Of a stretch of 64,000 nucleotides of DNA, positions 1-8,696 are shown in pieces. The DNA is from Roseivirga sp. Its GTDB lineage: Bacteria; Bacteroidota; Bacteroidia; Cytophagales; Cyclobacteriaceae. The notes beneath the pieces are model-generated. The model was not told the DNA's origin, searched no databases, and worked only from the letters and a program-made list of their open reading frames with translations. The translations under genes and the position numbers were made by a program. The stretch lies in the NCBI GenBank assembly GCA_018402485.1, contig JAGYIY010000001.1, positions 838,001-902,000 on the forward strand, given 5' to 3'. How positions within the stretch are numbered: the first letter of the stretch is position 1; every line of letters begins with the position of its first letter.

Positions 1-36
1 TGAATCGAAATAAACCTGATATAGGCAGACAAGAAA

Positions 37-252
37 CTAACGATTTTTTCTTGCCTTCATTCTTGCCGGTAGGTATTTATACCGGTAGTAACCGTAACCA
101 ACACCTGCTGGCAAGGCAATGAGTAAATTCAATAAATTATTCTCAACCTCCATGGGTTTTTCTGCATCGAAATATGGGATGCCTACGTAAACAATGAGCC
201 AAATTACGACCATGAATAAAATGCCTTTTAGGGCCCAATGAATTTTTGTCAT
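37..252 (-). CDS. small two-TM membrane protein, function unknown
   Basis: A 71-residue protein with two hydrophobic stretches (about residues 8-26 and 40-56) and a very basic C-terminus (RYKYLPARMKARKNR), so it is likely an inner-membrane protein with its tail in the cytoplasm. I recognise no family. Its ATG lies inside the last four bases of coaX (overlap 249-252), so it is the last gene of a minus-strand unit amidase-coaX-this gene and is probably translated by coupling. Nothing in the sequence points to a role. Confidence 0.6.
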   Translation of the reverse strand: MTKIHWALKGILFMVVIWLIVYVGIPYFDAEKPMEVENNLLNLLIALPAGVGYGYYRYKYLPARMKARKNR

Positions 253-1016
253 TTTCTTATGAGATTATGAATGAGTCTTAACCCTTCAAGGGTTAAGTTT
301 TTATCTACCTTATGAAACCGAGCATGCAAAGGGTGCAATATAGAGGAAAGGCCACCAGTAGCAATAACCGTTGACGAATAACCGAGCTCTTCTTCAATTT
401 TGTCGAGCATTCCTTCGATCATGCTTACATAACCCCAAAGAATACCTGCTTGAATAGCTTCAGTAGTGTTTTTCCCCATCTTCGAATCTGGCAGCTCAAG
501 TGGTACATCAGGTAATTGAGCTGTATTTCCAACCAATGCCTTGATGGCTGTTTTTAATCCTGGAGCTATACTTACGCCCAAAACGGTTCCTTTGGCATTG
601 ACCACTGTAAAGGTCAATGCTGTTCCAAAGTCGATGATAATGATATTTTTTTTGTAATGCATGAACCCAGCCACCGCATTGGCTAATAGATCGGTTCCAA
701 TTTGATAGGGTTGTAAGGTACGAACCGGCAACTGATCGAAAATTTTTGGCTCAATAAATAGTGGTTTTCGATGAATCAAAGGTTTGGAAAATTCTGTCAA
801 AATGGGATTGAGCTGAGGAACAACCGAAGATATGACAACAGCCTCCACATCTTCTAACTTTAGGTTGGCTTCTAAAAACTGAAGCCGAAGGAAGAGCTCG
901 TACTCCATCTGGTTTTTTATAGGAAGCGTTTCGTATCTCCATTCGGCAATCCACTCTTGGTTTTTATAAATTCCAAAAACAATGTTGGTATTTCCGGCAT
1001 CAACAGCTAGTAGCAT
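249..1016 (-). CDS. coaX: type III pantothenate kinase
   Basis: Phosphorylates pantothenate, the first committed step of coenzyme A synthesis, in the cytoplasm. The 255-residue length is normal for the type III (CoaX) family of the ASKHA fold. Visible motifs: the phosphate-binding DAGNTN at residues 6-11, GTDLLANAVAG at about 107-117 (pantothenate/nucleotide region) and IDFGTALTF at about 128-136, plus a late ATGG glycine motif. The start is the ATG directly before the DAGNTN strand. It follows the amidase gene by 17 bp and overlaps the next small gene by 4 bp. The window also holds panC, so both panC and coaX of the CoA route are here but about 40 kb apart. Confidence 0.95.
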   Translation of the reverse strand: MLLAVDAGNTNIVFGIYKNQEWIAEWRYETLPIKNQMEYELFLRLQFLEANLKLEDVEAVVISSVVPQLNPILTEFSKPLIHRKPLFIEPKIFDQLPVRTLQPYQIGTDLLANAVAGFMHYKKNIIIIDFGTALTFTVVNAKGTVLGVSIAPGLKTAIKALVGNTAQLPDVPLELPDSKMGKNTTEAIQAGILWGYVSMIEGMLDKIEEELGYSSTVIATGGLSSILHPLHARFHKVDKNLTLEGLRLIHNLIRK

Positions 1017-1033
1017 AAAAGATTGGGTCAGGT

Positions 1034-2728
1034 TTATTTAAACACGAATTCCGGGGGATGTTCTTCATCAAAATCGGTGGCACTCTGATAAGCATGAGCA
1101 ACTGCCAAAATTTTTGCCTCTTCAAATAAATTACCAATAAATGAGATGCTTGTGGGACTTCCATTTTCGGAATATCCGTTTTTAACCACTACGCAAGGAT
1201 GACCCGTTAGGTTGGTGGTGATGAGTTGGCTACCACCAAAACTAGGCGTTACGATCACGTCAAAATCCTTCATTAATTCATTGACCTGATCCACCAATTC
1301 ATACCTTACCCGATTGGCATTGATGTAATCTACGGCTGAGACAAACCGGGCACTACGAAAGGAGTTTGGCCATGCACCCCGGTCTTGCCTCACCAAAAGA
1401 GAATCTCGATTGGAGCGGGTCAGCTCATCGAATGCAGCCGCAGCCTCAGCGCTTAAAATGGCCTGCATGGCAGGAAACGGCATATCGGAAACCCATTCCA
1501 CGGGTTTTAAATCTGCTCCTAAGTCCCTCAATACATTTAGAACAGCATTGTCTTGTTTTTTTTGGCTTTCCCGATTGCGATCGAAATAAGTTTTTAGGTA
1601 GCCTATCTGCAAGCGCGATAAATCAATGTCTTCCTGAAAATTGAAAGGAGCCTCTTTTACCGTTAGGTCTTTCCCGTCAGTTCCTCGAATTACCTCAAAA
1701 ACCAAGGCTAAATCTTTTGCATTGCGTGCGATTGGCCCCACCTTATCCATGCTCCAACTTAAAGCCATTGCTCCGGCTCGACTAACCCTGCCAAAAGTTG
1801 GTCTTAATCCGCTTACACCATTCCGGGTGGAGGGAGAAACAATCGACCCTAAGGTTTCCGTTCCAAGGGCAAAGGGAATCAGACCGGCCGCGGTAGCAGC
1901 AGACGAACCTGCGCTTGAACCGCTGGCGCCTTCTTCTTTATTCCATGGGTTTCTGGTTTTTCCACCATACCAAACATCTCCCATGGCCAAAGCACCTAAG
2001 GTCAATTTGGCAACCAAAACAGCACCTGCATCATCTAGCTTTTTAATAACGGTTGCCAATTCATCACCTCGATTTTGATCTTTAAAAGGTGCTGCTCCCC
2101 AAGTAGTTTTATAGCCGGGAACAGCAAAAAGGTCTTTTGCTCCATACGGAATGCCGTGCAGTGGACCTAAATAGGTGCCATTTTTTAGTAAATCATCAGC
2201 GCGTTTGGCTTGCGATAAAGCCCTTTCTTCAGTAAGGGTAATAACCGCTTCCAGATCATTCCCATACCGCTTCAGCCTACTCAGGAAAAATTTAGTCAAA
2301 GCTTCTGAACTGATTTTCCGGGACTTGATAAGTGATGCTAACTCGGAAAGGGTATAAAATGCCAGTTCTTCTAGATTTGCAGGCATGTCAATATCTTCTG
2401 GTATATTCCAATCTATTGCGCCTTGTAAACTATCAATGGAATGGGTTTCGCCATGCGGTTGAAAAATAAGTGCGGGAGGTGTACCATTGTCCAAACGGTA
2501 TTCGTGGAGCTCTTGAATGCCTCTAAGGGTACGGTTGACATTAGGTAAAAGCTGCTCAACTTCCTGGTCAGTAAAATCTAAACCAAAAACTTTTTGGGCT
2601 GCCATTATTTCATCCTTAGAAAGAGAGTTCTCTTTTGCAGCCTGATAGCCAAAAAGAAACCCTGTCGTTAAAAGGAGGCAGACCAAAAATAAGGACATTA
2701 GATTATATTTTTTAAGGCTAGGCAGCAT
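1034..2728 (-). CDS. exported amidase of the amidase-signature family
   Basis: Amidase-signature (AS) hydrolase, related to GatA but not the tRNA amidotransferase: it carries an N-terminal hydrophobic signal (LFLVCLLLTTGFLFG) and a linker of about 100 residues before the AS domain. The Ser-cisSer-Lys machinery is visible: lysine in PYGAKDLF, the glycine/serine loop GASGSSAGSSAATAAG and the nucleophile region GTETLGSI (GTDTGGSI is commoner). The substrate cannot be told. I place the start at the ATG at 2728 (564 aa), not at 2848 as in the ORF track: the extra 40 residues are not signal-like and would overlap the divergent gene at 2816. ATG 2698, directly before the hydrophobic stretch, is an alternative. 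Confidence 0.85.
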   Translation of the reverse strand: MLPSLKKYNLMSLFLVCLLLTTGFLFGYQAAKENSLSKDEIMAAQKVFGLDFTDQEVEQLLPNVNRTLRGIQELHEYRLDNGTPPALIFQPHGETHSIDSLQGAIDWNIPEDIDMPANLEELAFYTLSELASLIKSRKISSEALTKFFLSRLKRYGNDLEAVITLTEERALSQAKRADDLLKNGTYLGPLHGIPYGAKDLFAVPGYKTTWGAAPFKDQNRGDELATVIKKLDDAGAVLVAKLTLGALAMGDVWYGGKTRNPWNKEEGASGSSAGSSAATAAGLIPFALGTETLGSIVSPSTRNGVSGLRPTFGRVSRAGAMALSWSMDKVGPIARNAKDLALVFEVIRGTDGKDLTVKEAPFNFQEDIDLSRLQIGYLKTYFDRNRESQKKQDNAVLNVLRDLGADLKPVEWVSDMPFPAMQAILSAEAAAAFDELTRSNRDSLLVRQDRGAWPNSFRSARFVSAVDYINANRVRYELVDQVNELMKDFDVIVTPSFGGSQLITTNLTGHPCVVVKNGYSENGSPTSISFIGNLFEEAKILAVAHAYQSATDFDEEHPPEFVFK

Positions 2729-2815
2729 CGCTGGTCTGGGTTTTATGGCTAATTTTGTTCCATTACACGTAGTCTTTAAGAAGACCAACATGCTTAGAAG
2801 AGTGAAGTTATACAA

Positions 2816-3226
2816 ATGATGAATACCGAACAACGATTTTTCCCGCAATGGATGCGCGGATTTCTATTGGCTGCAGCAGCCTACAATGTGCTTTGGGGTT
2901 TTTTGATGGCCTGGATGCCTGAGAGTTTTTATCATTGGGTGACCCAAAGCTCACAAACTACGCCGGACATCATTGTTTGGCAGGGAAGAGGGGTGCTCCT
3001 ATTGGCATTAATCTTTATCGCTGCTGCGATCCATCCAGGTCGTTTGTGGTATTTACCGGCCGTTGGGGCATTGGCTAAGTTGGTCGGAGCCGCTTGGTTT
3101 TATACCATAATATTAGATCAATTCTTGAGTGATCAGGCTATTTTTCACCTGCTTATGAATGATTTATTGTGGATACCTTTTCTATTACTTGTTTCATTTA
3201 AAGCATATTACTATAGTAAAATGTAA
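2816..3226 (+). CDS. four-TM membrane protein, function unknown
   Basis: 136 residues, about four hydrophobic helices (roughly 13-33, 53-70, 76-95 and 109-130) with little soluble sequence; an integral inner-membrane protein. The bundle layout is loosely like small DoxX/alkyl-hydroperoxide-associated membrane proteins, but I see no diagnostic motif, so no function is given. Two tandem ATG codons (2816, 2819) are possible starts. It is divergent from the amidase gene and not linked to polA, which has its own promoter. Confidence 0.7.
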   Translation: MMNTEQRFFPQWMRGFLLAAAAYNVLWGFLMAWMPESFYHWVTQSSQTTPDIIVWQGRGVLLLALIFIAAAIHPGRLWYLPAVGALAKLVGAAWFYTIILDQFLSDQAIFHLLMNDLLWIPFLLLVSFKAYYYSKM

Positions 3227-3422
3227 GGATCTGCCTCTTTTTTACCTCACCTATCTGTGGTTGATGTACAAAGGGATAAAACGTTTGAAGAGTGCCTTGC
3301 AGACAACATTGAGGAACTTAATAGAGTCATTCATGCGGCCATTCATGAATTTGCTTCCCCTTAAAAGGGTGAAATATTGGGGCTTAAATAGAAAAAACGT
3401 TTTCACACTTCTTCGAATGACG

Positions 3423-3430
3423 TACCTTTA
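3423..3430 (+). promoter_or_regulatory. -7 promoter box of polA
   Basis: TACCTTTA matches the Bacteroidota -7 element TAnnTTTG except for the last base. It ends only 4 nt before the polA ATG, so the transcript is predicted to begin at or next to the start codon. No good TTG -33 box is seen at the usual 18-20 bp distance, so this call is moderate. Confidence 0.5.
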
Positions 3431-3434
3431 GGGC

Positions 3435-6239
3435 ATGAGTAAGCCCGAAAAAACGTTATTTCTTTTGGATGCAATGGCTTTGATTTACCGAGCCCACTTT
3501 GCATTTGCTAAAAACCCTCGGTTCAATTCCAAAGGCCTTAATACTGGAGCTCCTTTTGGCTTCACCAACAGTCTATTTGAGATTATTTCTAAGCGTAAGC
3601 CTACGCATATTGGGGTGGCTTTCGATACCCACGCCCCAACTTTTCGACATGTTGCATATAAAGAGTACAAAGCCAACCGCGATGAGACTCCCGAAGATAT
3701 TAAAATGGGTACACCCATTGTAAAGGACATTGTGCGTGCTTTTAATATTCCTGTGTTAGAAATGGATGGTTTTGAAGCAGATGACATTATAGGAACCTTG
3801 GCCAAAAAAGCAGTTAAAGATGGTTTTCAAGTGTTTATGATGACACCCGACAAGGATTTCGGACAATTGGTGGAGGAAAATATTTTACTTTATAAACCAG
3901 CTTTCATGGGCAATGGGGTAGATATTATGGGTGTTGATGAGGTGTTAAAAAAGTGGGACATCGACCATATTGATCAGGTGGTAGATATGTTAGGTTTACA
4001 GGGAGATGCCGTGGATAATATTCCTGGAATACCTGGTGTTGGCCCAAAAACCGCTTCAAAACTGTTGAAACAGTACGGGAGTGTAGAAGAAATTATCAAC
4101 AACGCCCACGAAATTAAAGGGAAGCTGGGGGAAAAGATTGCAGCCAATGCCGAGCAAGGACGTATGTCGAAAGAGTTGGCACGAATCAATATGGAAGTGC
4201 CCATTGAGTGGGATGAAGACGCGCTCATATATGAGGGGCCTAATGTGGAGCAATTGACAAAGTTATTCGAGGAGCTTGAGTTTCGAAATACTTTAAAAAG
4301 GGTTTTGGGTGAGGGAAAAGATGATCAAAGTACTTCAATCAAGGCAATCAAAGCAACCGATCAAATGTCTTTATTTGGGGAAGGTACTCCCGCCCTAGCA
4401 GCTCAAGCTTCTGCCGAACCCGAAGAAAAATTGAACATAAAAGAAGTTGATCATCAGTATCACCTCCTAGAAGATGAAAAAGACATTAAGCGACTGGTGC
4501 ACTTTCTTTCTTTGCAAAAAGAATTTTGTTTCGATACTGAAACCGATAACCTAGATCCTATAAAAGCCAATTTACTTGGCTTTTCATTCTCCTACCAGCA
4601 GGGCGAAGCTTATTATATTCCTGTACCAAAAGAGGTGAACGCCATAAAAAAAGTATTGGCTTTATTCCAAATGGTTTTTGAAGATGAAAGCATCACAAAG
4701 ATTGCTCAGAATGCAAAGTATGACTTACAGGTTTTGCAAAACTACGGTGTTCAGGTGAAAGGAAAGGTATTTGATACCATGATAGCCCACTATCTCATTG
4801 ATCCTGATACAAGGCATGGAATGGACGTAATGGCAGAAAACTATTTAAATTACACCCCCATCTCAATAACTGAATTGATAGGAAAAAAGGGGGTTAAGCA
4901 AGGAAATATGAGAGATGTTCCCTTGCACCAAGTGGTAGAATATGCAGGGGAGGATGCAGACATTACCCTTCAGCTCAAACATGCCCTAGCACCCTCTATT
5001 ACTGGGCGACTTAAAAAATTATTTGAAGAAGTTGAAATGCCGTTGGTACGTGTTTTGGCCGATATTGAATACAACGGTGTCAAAATTGACACGGAGGTTT
5101 TGAAGCAAATGTCCTCAGAGCTAGAACTGGAAAGTCAAAAGGCACAAAAAGAAATTTTTGAAATGGCGGGGGAAGAATTCAATGTCGCTTCGCCCAAACA
5201 ATTAGGCGTTATTTTATTTGATAAACTGAAGCTTTCTGATAAGCCGAAAAAAACCAAAACGGGACAATACGCGACAGGAGAAGATATTTTATCTAAACTC
5301 GCTGTCAAACATAATATTGCACAAAGAATTCTTGAGTTTAGAGAATACCAAAAACTCAAATCAACCTACGTCGATGCATTGCCCAATATGATCAGTTTGG
5401 TGGACGGGCTGGTGCATACGGATTATCGTCAGGCTGTGGCAGCTACCGGCCGACTGAGCTCCAATAATCCTAACCTACAAAATATTCCTATTCGTACAGA
5501 AAAGGGAAGAGAAATTCGGAAAGCTTTTATCCCTCGGGACAAAGAACATGTTTTGATGGCTGCAGATTATTCTCAAATTGAGCTTCGCATTGTAGCCGCA
5601 TTCGCCAGAGATGAAAGCATGATGAAAGCCTTCAAAGATGGCCAAGACATACATTCAACCACTGCTTCGAAGGTATTTGGAGTAGATTTGGCAGAGGTCG
5701 ATCGTGACATGAGGCGCAAAGCAAAAGAAGTAAATTTTGGTTTGATTTATGGCATTTCTGCCTTTGGATTGGCACAAAACATCGGCATCTCGCGTACCGA
5801 AGCCCAAGAAATCATCACAGCTTATTTCAATGAATTTCCAGGAGTCAAAGCTTACATGGACAAGCAAGTGAATGAAGCCAGAGAGAAGGGATATGTGACA
5901 ACTATTCTAGGTAGAAGAAGGTATTTACCGGACATCAATTCTAAAAACATGGTAGGTCGAGGTCATGCAGAAAGGAATGCCATTAATGCGCCCATACAAG
6001 GTAGTGCTGCAGATATGATCAAAATGGCGATGATTAGCATTCATGATTGGATGAAAAAAGAGAAGCTCAAATCTAAAATGATCATGCAAGTACATGATGA
6101 ATTGGTTTTTGATGTACATCAATCGGAGTTAAAGTTGATGCAAGAAAAAGTGCCTGAAATGATGAAGAATGCCATGATTTTGGAGGTGCCAATGGAAGTA
6201 GAAGTAGGAACAGGGGAGAATTGGTTAATTGCACACTAA
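3435..6239 (+). CDS. polA: DNA polymerase I with 5' nuclease and proofreading domains
   Basis: Repair and Okazaki-fragment polymerase; 934 residues, full length for the three-domain form. Residues 1 to about 290 are the FEN-type 5'-3' nuclease (LLDAMALIYRAHFAF start, EADDIIGTLA, GLQGDAVDNIPGIPGVGPKTA helix-hairpin-helix part). The 3'-5' exonuclease around 340-530 keeps its acidic residues (DTETDN, AQNAKYDL, YAGEDADIT), so proofreading should work. The family A polymerase part shows motif A DYSQIELRI, motif B RRKAKEVNFGLIYG and motif C QVHDELVFD. The stop overlaps the ATG of the next gene (TAATG), pointing to translational coupling with the PLP enzyme. Confidence 0.98.
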   Translation: MSKPEKTLFLLDAMALIYRAHFAFAKNPRFNSKGLNTGAPFGFTNSLFEIISKRKPTHIGVAFDTHAPTFRHVAYKEYKANRDETPEDIKMGTPIVKDIVRAFNIPVLEMDGFEADDIIGTLAKKAVKDGFQVFMMTPDKDFGQLVEENILLYKPAFMGNGVDIMGVDEVLKKWDIDHIDQVVDMLGLQGDAVDNIPGIPGVGPKTASKLLKQYGSVEEIINNAHEIKGKLGEKIAANAEQGRMSKELARINMEVPIEWDEDALIYEGPNVEQLTKLFEELEFRNTLKRVLGEGKDDQSTSIKAIKATDQMSLFGEGTPALAAQASAEPEEKLNIKEVDHQYHLLEDEKDIKRLVHFLSLQKEFCFDTETDNLDPIKANLLGFSFSYQQGEAYYIPVPKEVNAIKKVLALFQMVFEDESITKIAQNAKYDLQVLQNYGVQVKGKVFDTMIAHYLIDPDTRHGMDVMAENYLNYTPISITELIGKKGVKQGNMRDVPLHQVVEYAGEDADITLQLKHALAPSITGRLKKLFEEVEMPLVRVLADIEYNGVKIDTEVLKQMSSELELESQKAQKEIFEMAGEEFNVASPKQLGVILFDKLKLSDKPKKTKTGQYATGEDILSKLAVKHNIAQRILEFREYQKLKSTYVDALPNMISLVDGLVHTDYRQAVAATGRLSSNNPNLQNIPIRTEKGREIRKAFIPRDKEHVLMAADYSQIELRIVAAFARDESMMKAFKDGQDIHSTTASKVFGVDLAEVDRDMRRKAKEVNFGLIYGISAFGLAQNIGISRTEAQEIITAYFNEFPGVKAYMDKQVNEAREKGYVTTILGRRRYLPDINSKNMVGRGHAERNAINAPIQGSAADMIKMAMISIHDWMKKEKLKSKMIMQVHDELVFDVHQSELKLMQEKVPEMMKNAMILEVPMEVEVGTGENWLIAH

Positions 6240-7186
6240 TGGAATTTAATATTAACCTTTCACATATTGAAGCAGCACACAATCGGATCCGTGCGTATAT
6301 TCATCGTACTCCGGTAATGACCTCAGCTAGTTTAGACAAAATGGCGGGTTGTTCTCTGTACTTTAAATGTGAGAACTTCCAGAAAATTGGGGCGTTTAAA
6401 GCGCGAGGAGGTTTAAATGCGGTGATGACTTTGCCTGAATCTCAAAAAGCAAAGGGTGTGGTAACCCATAGCTCAGGTAATCATGCACAAGCGGTAGCTT
6501 TAGCTGCCAAGCTAGCAGGAATTCCTGCTTACATAGTAATGCCAAGGACAGCCCCAAAAATCAAACAAAAAGGAGTAAATGCTCTAAATGCAAATATAAC
6601 CCTCTGTGAGCCCACATTAGAGGCTCGGGAACAGGGCGCTGAAGAAATCATGCGAAAAACGGGTGCCACTTTTATCTCACCTTATAATAACCATGCGGTA
6701 ATCGCTGGTCAAGCTACCTGCGCCAAGGAATTGTTAGAAGACTACCCTGAACTAGATCAGATCGTTACACCTGTAGGTGGGGGTGGCCTATTGGCAGGTA
6801 CCTTGCTCAGCGCCAACTATTTGAAACCCATAATAGAGGTGTTTGCCGGTGAACCTGAAGGGGCCATGGATACCTATTTATCATTTAAAAGTGGTGTCCA
6901 TCAAAAAGTGGCAAACCCTAAAACCATTGCAGACGGTTTGTTGGCTTCTATGGGCGATATCAACTTTGCCATAATAAAGCCTCTCCTAAAGGATGTTTTT
7001 TTGGTGAATGATGATGAAATTGTTGCTGCTATGCGGTTGATTTGGGAGCGCATGAAGATAGTTATTGAGCCTTCCTGCGCTGTTCCCTTTGCCGCGTTAC
7101 TTAAAAATAAGACTGTTTTTTCTGGTAAAAAAGTAGGGATAATTCTCACAGGAGGGAATGTTGATTTAAATCATTTACCCTTCTAA
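6239..7186 (+). CDS. PLP-dependent threonine/serine dehydratase or serine racemase family
   Basis: Fold-type II pyridoxal-phosphate enzyme that deaminates threonine or serine, or racemises serine; catabolic type, since at 315 residues it lacks the C-terminal ACT-like regulatory domain of biosynthetic IlvA. The PLP lysine is in FQKIGAFKARGG, the substrate loop is SSGNHAQAVA, and the phosphate-binding glycine loop is PVGGGGLLAG. The track start at 6221 is TTG-type and inside polA; I take the ATG at 6239, which overlaps the polA stop by one base. The 3' end overlaps the convergent gene by 12 bp. Dehydratase versus racemase cannot be decided from motifs alone. Confidence 0.85.
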   Translation: MEFNINLSHIEAAHNRIRAYIHRTPVMTSASLDKMAGCSLYFKCENFQKIGAFKARGGLNAVMTLPESQKAKGVVTHSSGNHAQAVALAAKLAGIPAYIVMPRTAPKIKQKGVNALNANITLCEPTLEAREQGAEEIMRKTGATFISPYNNHAVIAGQATCAKELLEDYPELDQIVTPVGGGGLLAGTLLSANYLKPIIEVFAGEPEGAMDTYLSFKSGVHQKVANPKTIADGLLASMGDINFAIIKPLLKDVFLVNDDEIVAAMRLIWERMKIVIEPSCAVPFAALLKNKTVFSGKKVGIILTGGNVDLNHLPF

Positions 7187-7636
7187 ATTTTTTTGTTGAG
7201 CGTAGGGGTTAATATCATTGAGTTTTTGCTCCAAAGCTCTAAGGTCCTTCAGGCTGATCCAGCTAATTTTAATTTTATGTTTTCGCAATTGATCTTTTTC
7301 ATCTAACACTTTTAAGCCTAGAAAGCGATGGCTCGTTTTGTAAAAACCGTCAAAATTAGCCTTATTAACCATTAGGCTATTTTGTTTTTTGAAGAAGACT
7401 TTTCGGGTATGAATTAAAATTCCATTGTCAGTTGGCAAGGCGTGAAAATGAATCGGCCAATTACTTAATGTGGCTAAAAAAGCGAGAAGAGGTAGTACGG
7501 AAGCCCAAAGCCATACCTTTGAACTATCTGGTAACCACAAATATTGATAAACAAACACAAACAAGAAGAATAAGAGGTAAGCAATCAATAGGGCCTTAAA
7601 TAAAAAAATACGCCCTTTGTTTTGAATGGTTTTCAT
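7175..7636 (-). CDS. two-TM membrane protein with soluble C-terminal domain
   Basis: 153 residues. Two hydrophobic helices (about 11-31 and 41-60) are followed by a soluble part of about 90 residues rich in Lys and aromatic residues that could be a PH-like beta domain, as in other small two-helix membrane proteins; that is a guess from layout only. No function recognised. Its last codons overlap the PLP-enzyme gene on the other strand by 12 bp. The 217 bp upstream (7637-7853) are shared with the divergent kinase gene. Confidence 0.65.
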   Translation of the reverse strand: MKTIQNKGRIFLFKALLIAYLLFFLFVFVYQYLWLPDSSKVWLWASVLPLLAFLATLSNWPIHFHALPTDNGILIHTRKVFFKKQNSLMVNKANFDGFYKTSHRFLGLKVLDEKDQLRKHKIKISWISLKDLRALEQKLNDINPYAQQKNLEG

Positions 7637-7842
7637 AGCTTCTTAAAGTTAAAACGAATTTCTTGTAATGTCTTACGAGTACTGATATTTGTGCGGTTTA
7701 ATCAGGTTTAAGGCATCAATGCGCCCGAAAAAATAGCTTGTAATTGAAATGAATACACCTTCTGTTTTATGTATGAAAAGAATTTCTCATGGTATCTATT
7801 AAAATATTACGATGCCATAACTCGTATTTCCTTTAAGGTTTT

Positions 7843-7850
7843 TACCTTCG
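7843..7850 (+). promoter_or_regulatory. -7 promoter box of the BadF-type kinase gene
   Basis: TACCTTCG is one mismatch from TAnnTTTG and sits 3 nt before the ATG at 7854, again predicting a leaderless or nearly leaderless mRNA. No clear TTG -33 element was found, so this remains tentative. Confidence 0.4.
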
Positions 7851-7853
7851 CAC

Positions 7854-8696
7854 ATGCCCAAACGCTTGATTGCAGACAGTGGTTTTACCAAAACAGATTG
7901 GCGCCTTATACTGGCAGATGGTAGCATCGAACAGGCCAGAACGGCTGGCATTAACCCTTACTATCAGACCGAAGACGAAATGTTGTCTGTGATTAAAGAT
8001 ATATATGCTCAGCTGCCTGTCAGTGTAGATGAAATCTTTTATTACGGAACGGGTTGCTCTTCAAGGGTTAATCGAGATAAGATTGCTGGTCTGCTGAAAA
8101 AGTATTATTCCCATGCAATCGTAGATGTAAACCACGATCTGTTGGCAGCAGCACGTTCTTTATGTGGCCAGGAACCCGGAATCGCTTGCATTTTGGGAAC
8201 AGGCGCGAATTCTTGTTTTTACGATGGTCAAAAAATTACCCATAATGTTCCTTCACTGGGCTGGGCCATTGCAGATGAAGGAGGCGGAACGTATTTAGGC
8301 AAAACCCTTCTGACAAATTATTACAGAAAGGATATGCCTGAGGAGTTGCGAAAGGTTTTTAAAGCAACCTTCGACTTAACAAAGGATCAGTTTTTGGTAC
8401 ATGTCTACCAAGAACCTATGCCTGGACGTTTTTTGGCAGGGTTTTCTAAATTCATTAGTCAGCACATAAGTCATCCCTACCTTTATCAGCTAGTGGCCAA
8501 TGGTTTCGATGTGTTCATACGAAAGAATGTTTTAAAATATGAGAGTCATCATGAAGTGCCCGTTCATTTTACCGGATCGGTAGCCTATTATTTTGGCAGT
8601 ATTTTACGCCAAATCGCAGAAAAGTACAATTTACATGTCAAGCATATTACAGAACACCCCATAGCAGGACTTACCCTTTTTCATCAAGGGACTTGA
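7854..8696 (+). CDS. BadF/BadG-type ATPase, likely N-acetylglucosamine kinase-like sugar kinase
   Basis: ASKHA-fold protein of the BadF/BadG/BcrA/BcrD ATPase family, 280 residues; the Bacteroidota members of this subgroup are usually called N-acetylglucosamine kinases. Visible signs: phosphate-1 loop ADSGFTKTDW at 7-16 (Ser where many kinases have Gly), phosphate-2 region GTGANSCFYDG, and the following LGWAIADEGGGTYLG typical of GlcNAc kinases. It would phosphorylate an amino sugar in the cytoplasm, feeding recycling of wall or chitin sugars; substrate is inferred from the family. The 3' end overlaps the convergent FabH-like gene by 13 bp. Confidence 0.75.
   Translation: MPKRLIADSGFTKTDWRLILADGSIEQARTAGINPYYQTEDEMLSVIKDIYAQLPVSVDEIFYYGTGCSSRVNRDKIAGLLKKYYSHAIVDVNHDLLAAARSLCGQEPGIACILGTGANSCFYDGQKITHNVPSLGWAIADEGGGTYLGKTLLTNYYRKDMPEELRKVFKATFDLTKDQFLVHVYQEPMPGRFLAGFSKFISQHISHPYLYQLVANGFDVFIRKNVLKYESHHEVPVHFTGSVAYYFGSILRQIAEKYNLHVKHITEHPIAGLTLFHQGT

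Noticed and set aside
2729-2848. 40-residue N-terminal extension of the amidase in the ORF track
   Set aside because: Not signal-like and overlaps the divergent gene at 2816; a later ATG precedes a proper signal peptide.
3227-3364. 46-codon open stretch after the membrane protein gene, in its frame (…DKTFEECLADNIEELNR…)
   Set aside because: It reads somewhat like protein but follows a stop, has only a GTG start and no promoter or homologue I recognise. Could be a gene remnant; not enough support.
3159-3431. 90-residue ORF before polA
   Set aside because: Mostly overlaps the upstream membrane protein gene out of frame and ends over the polA promoter; a shadow.
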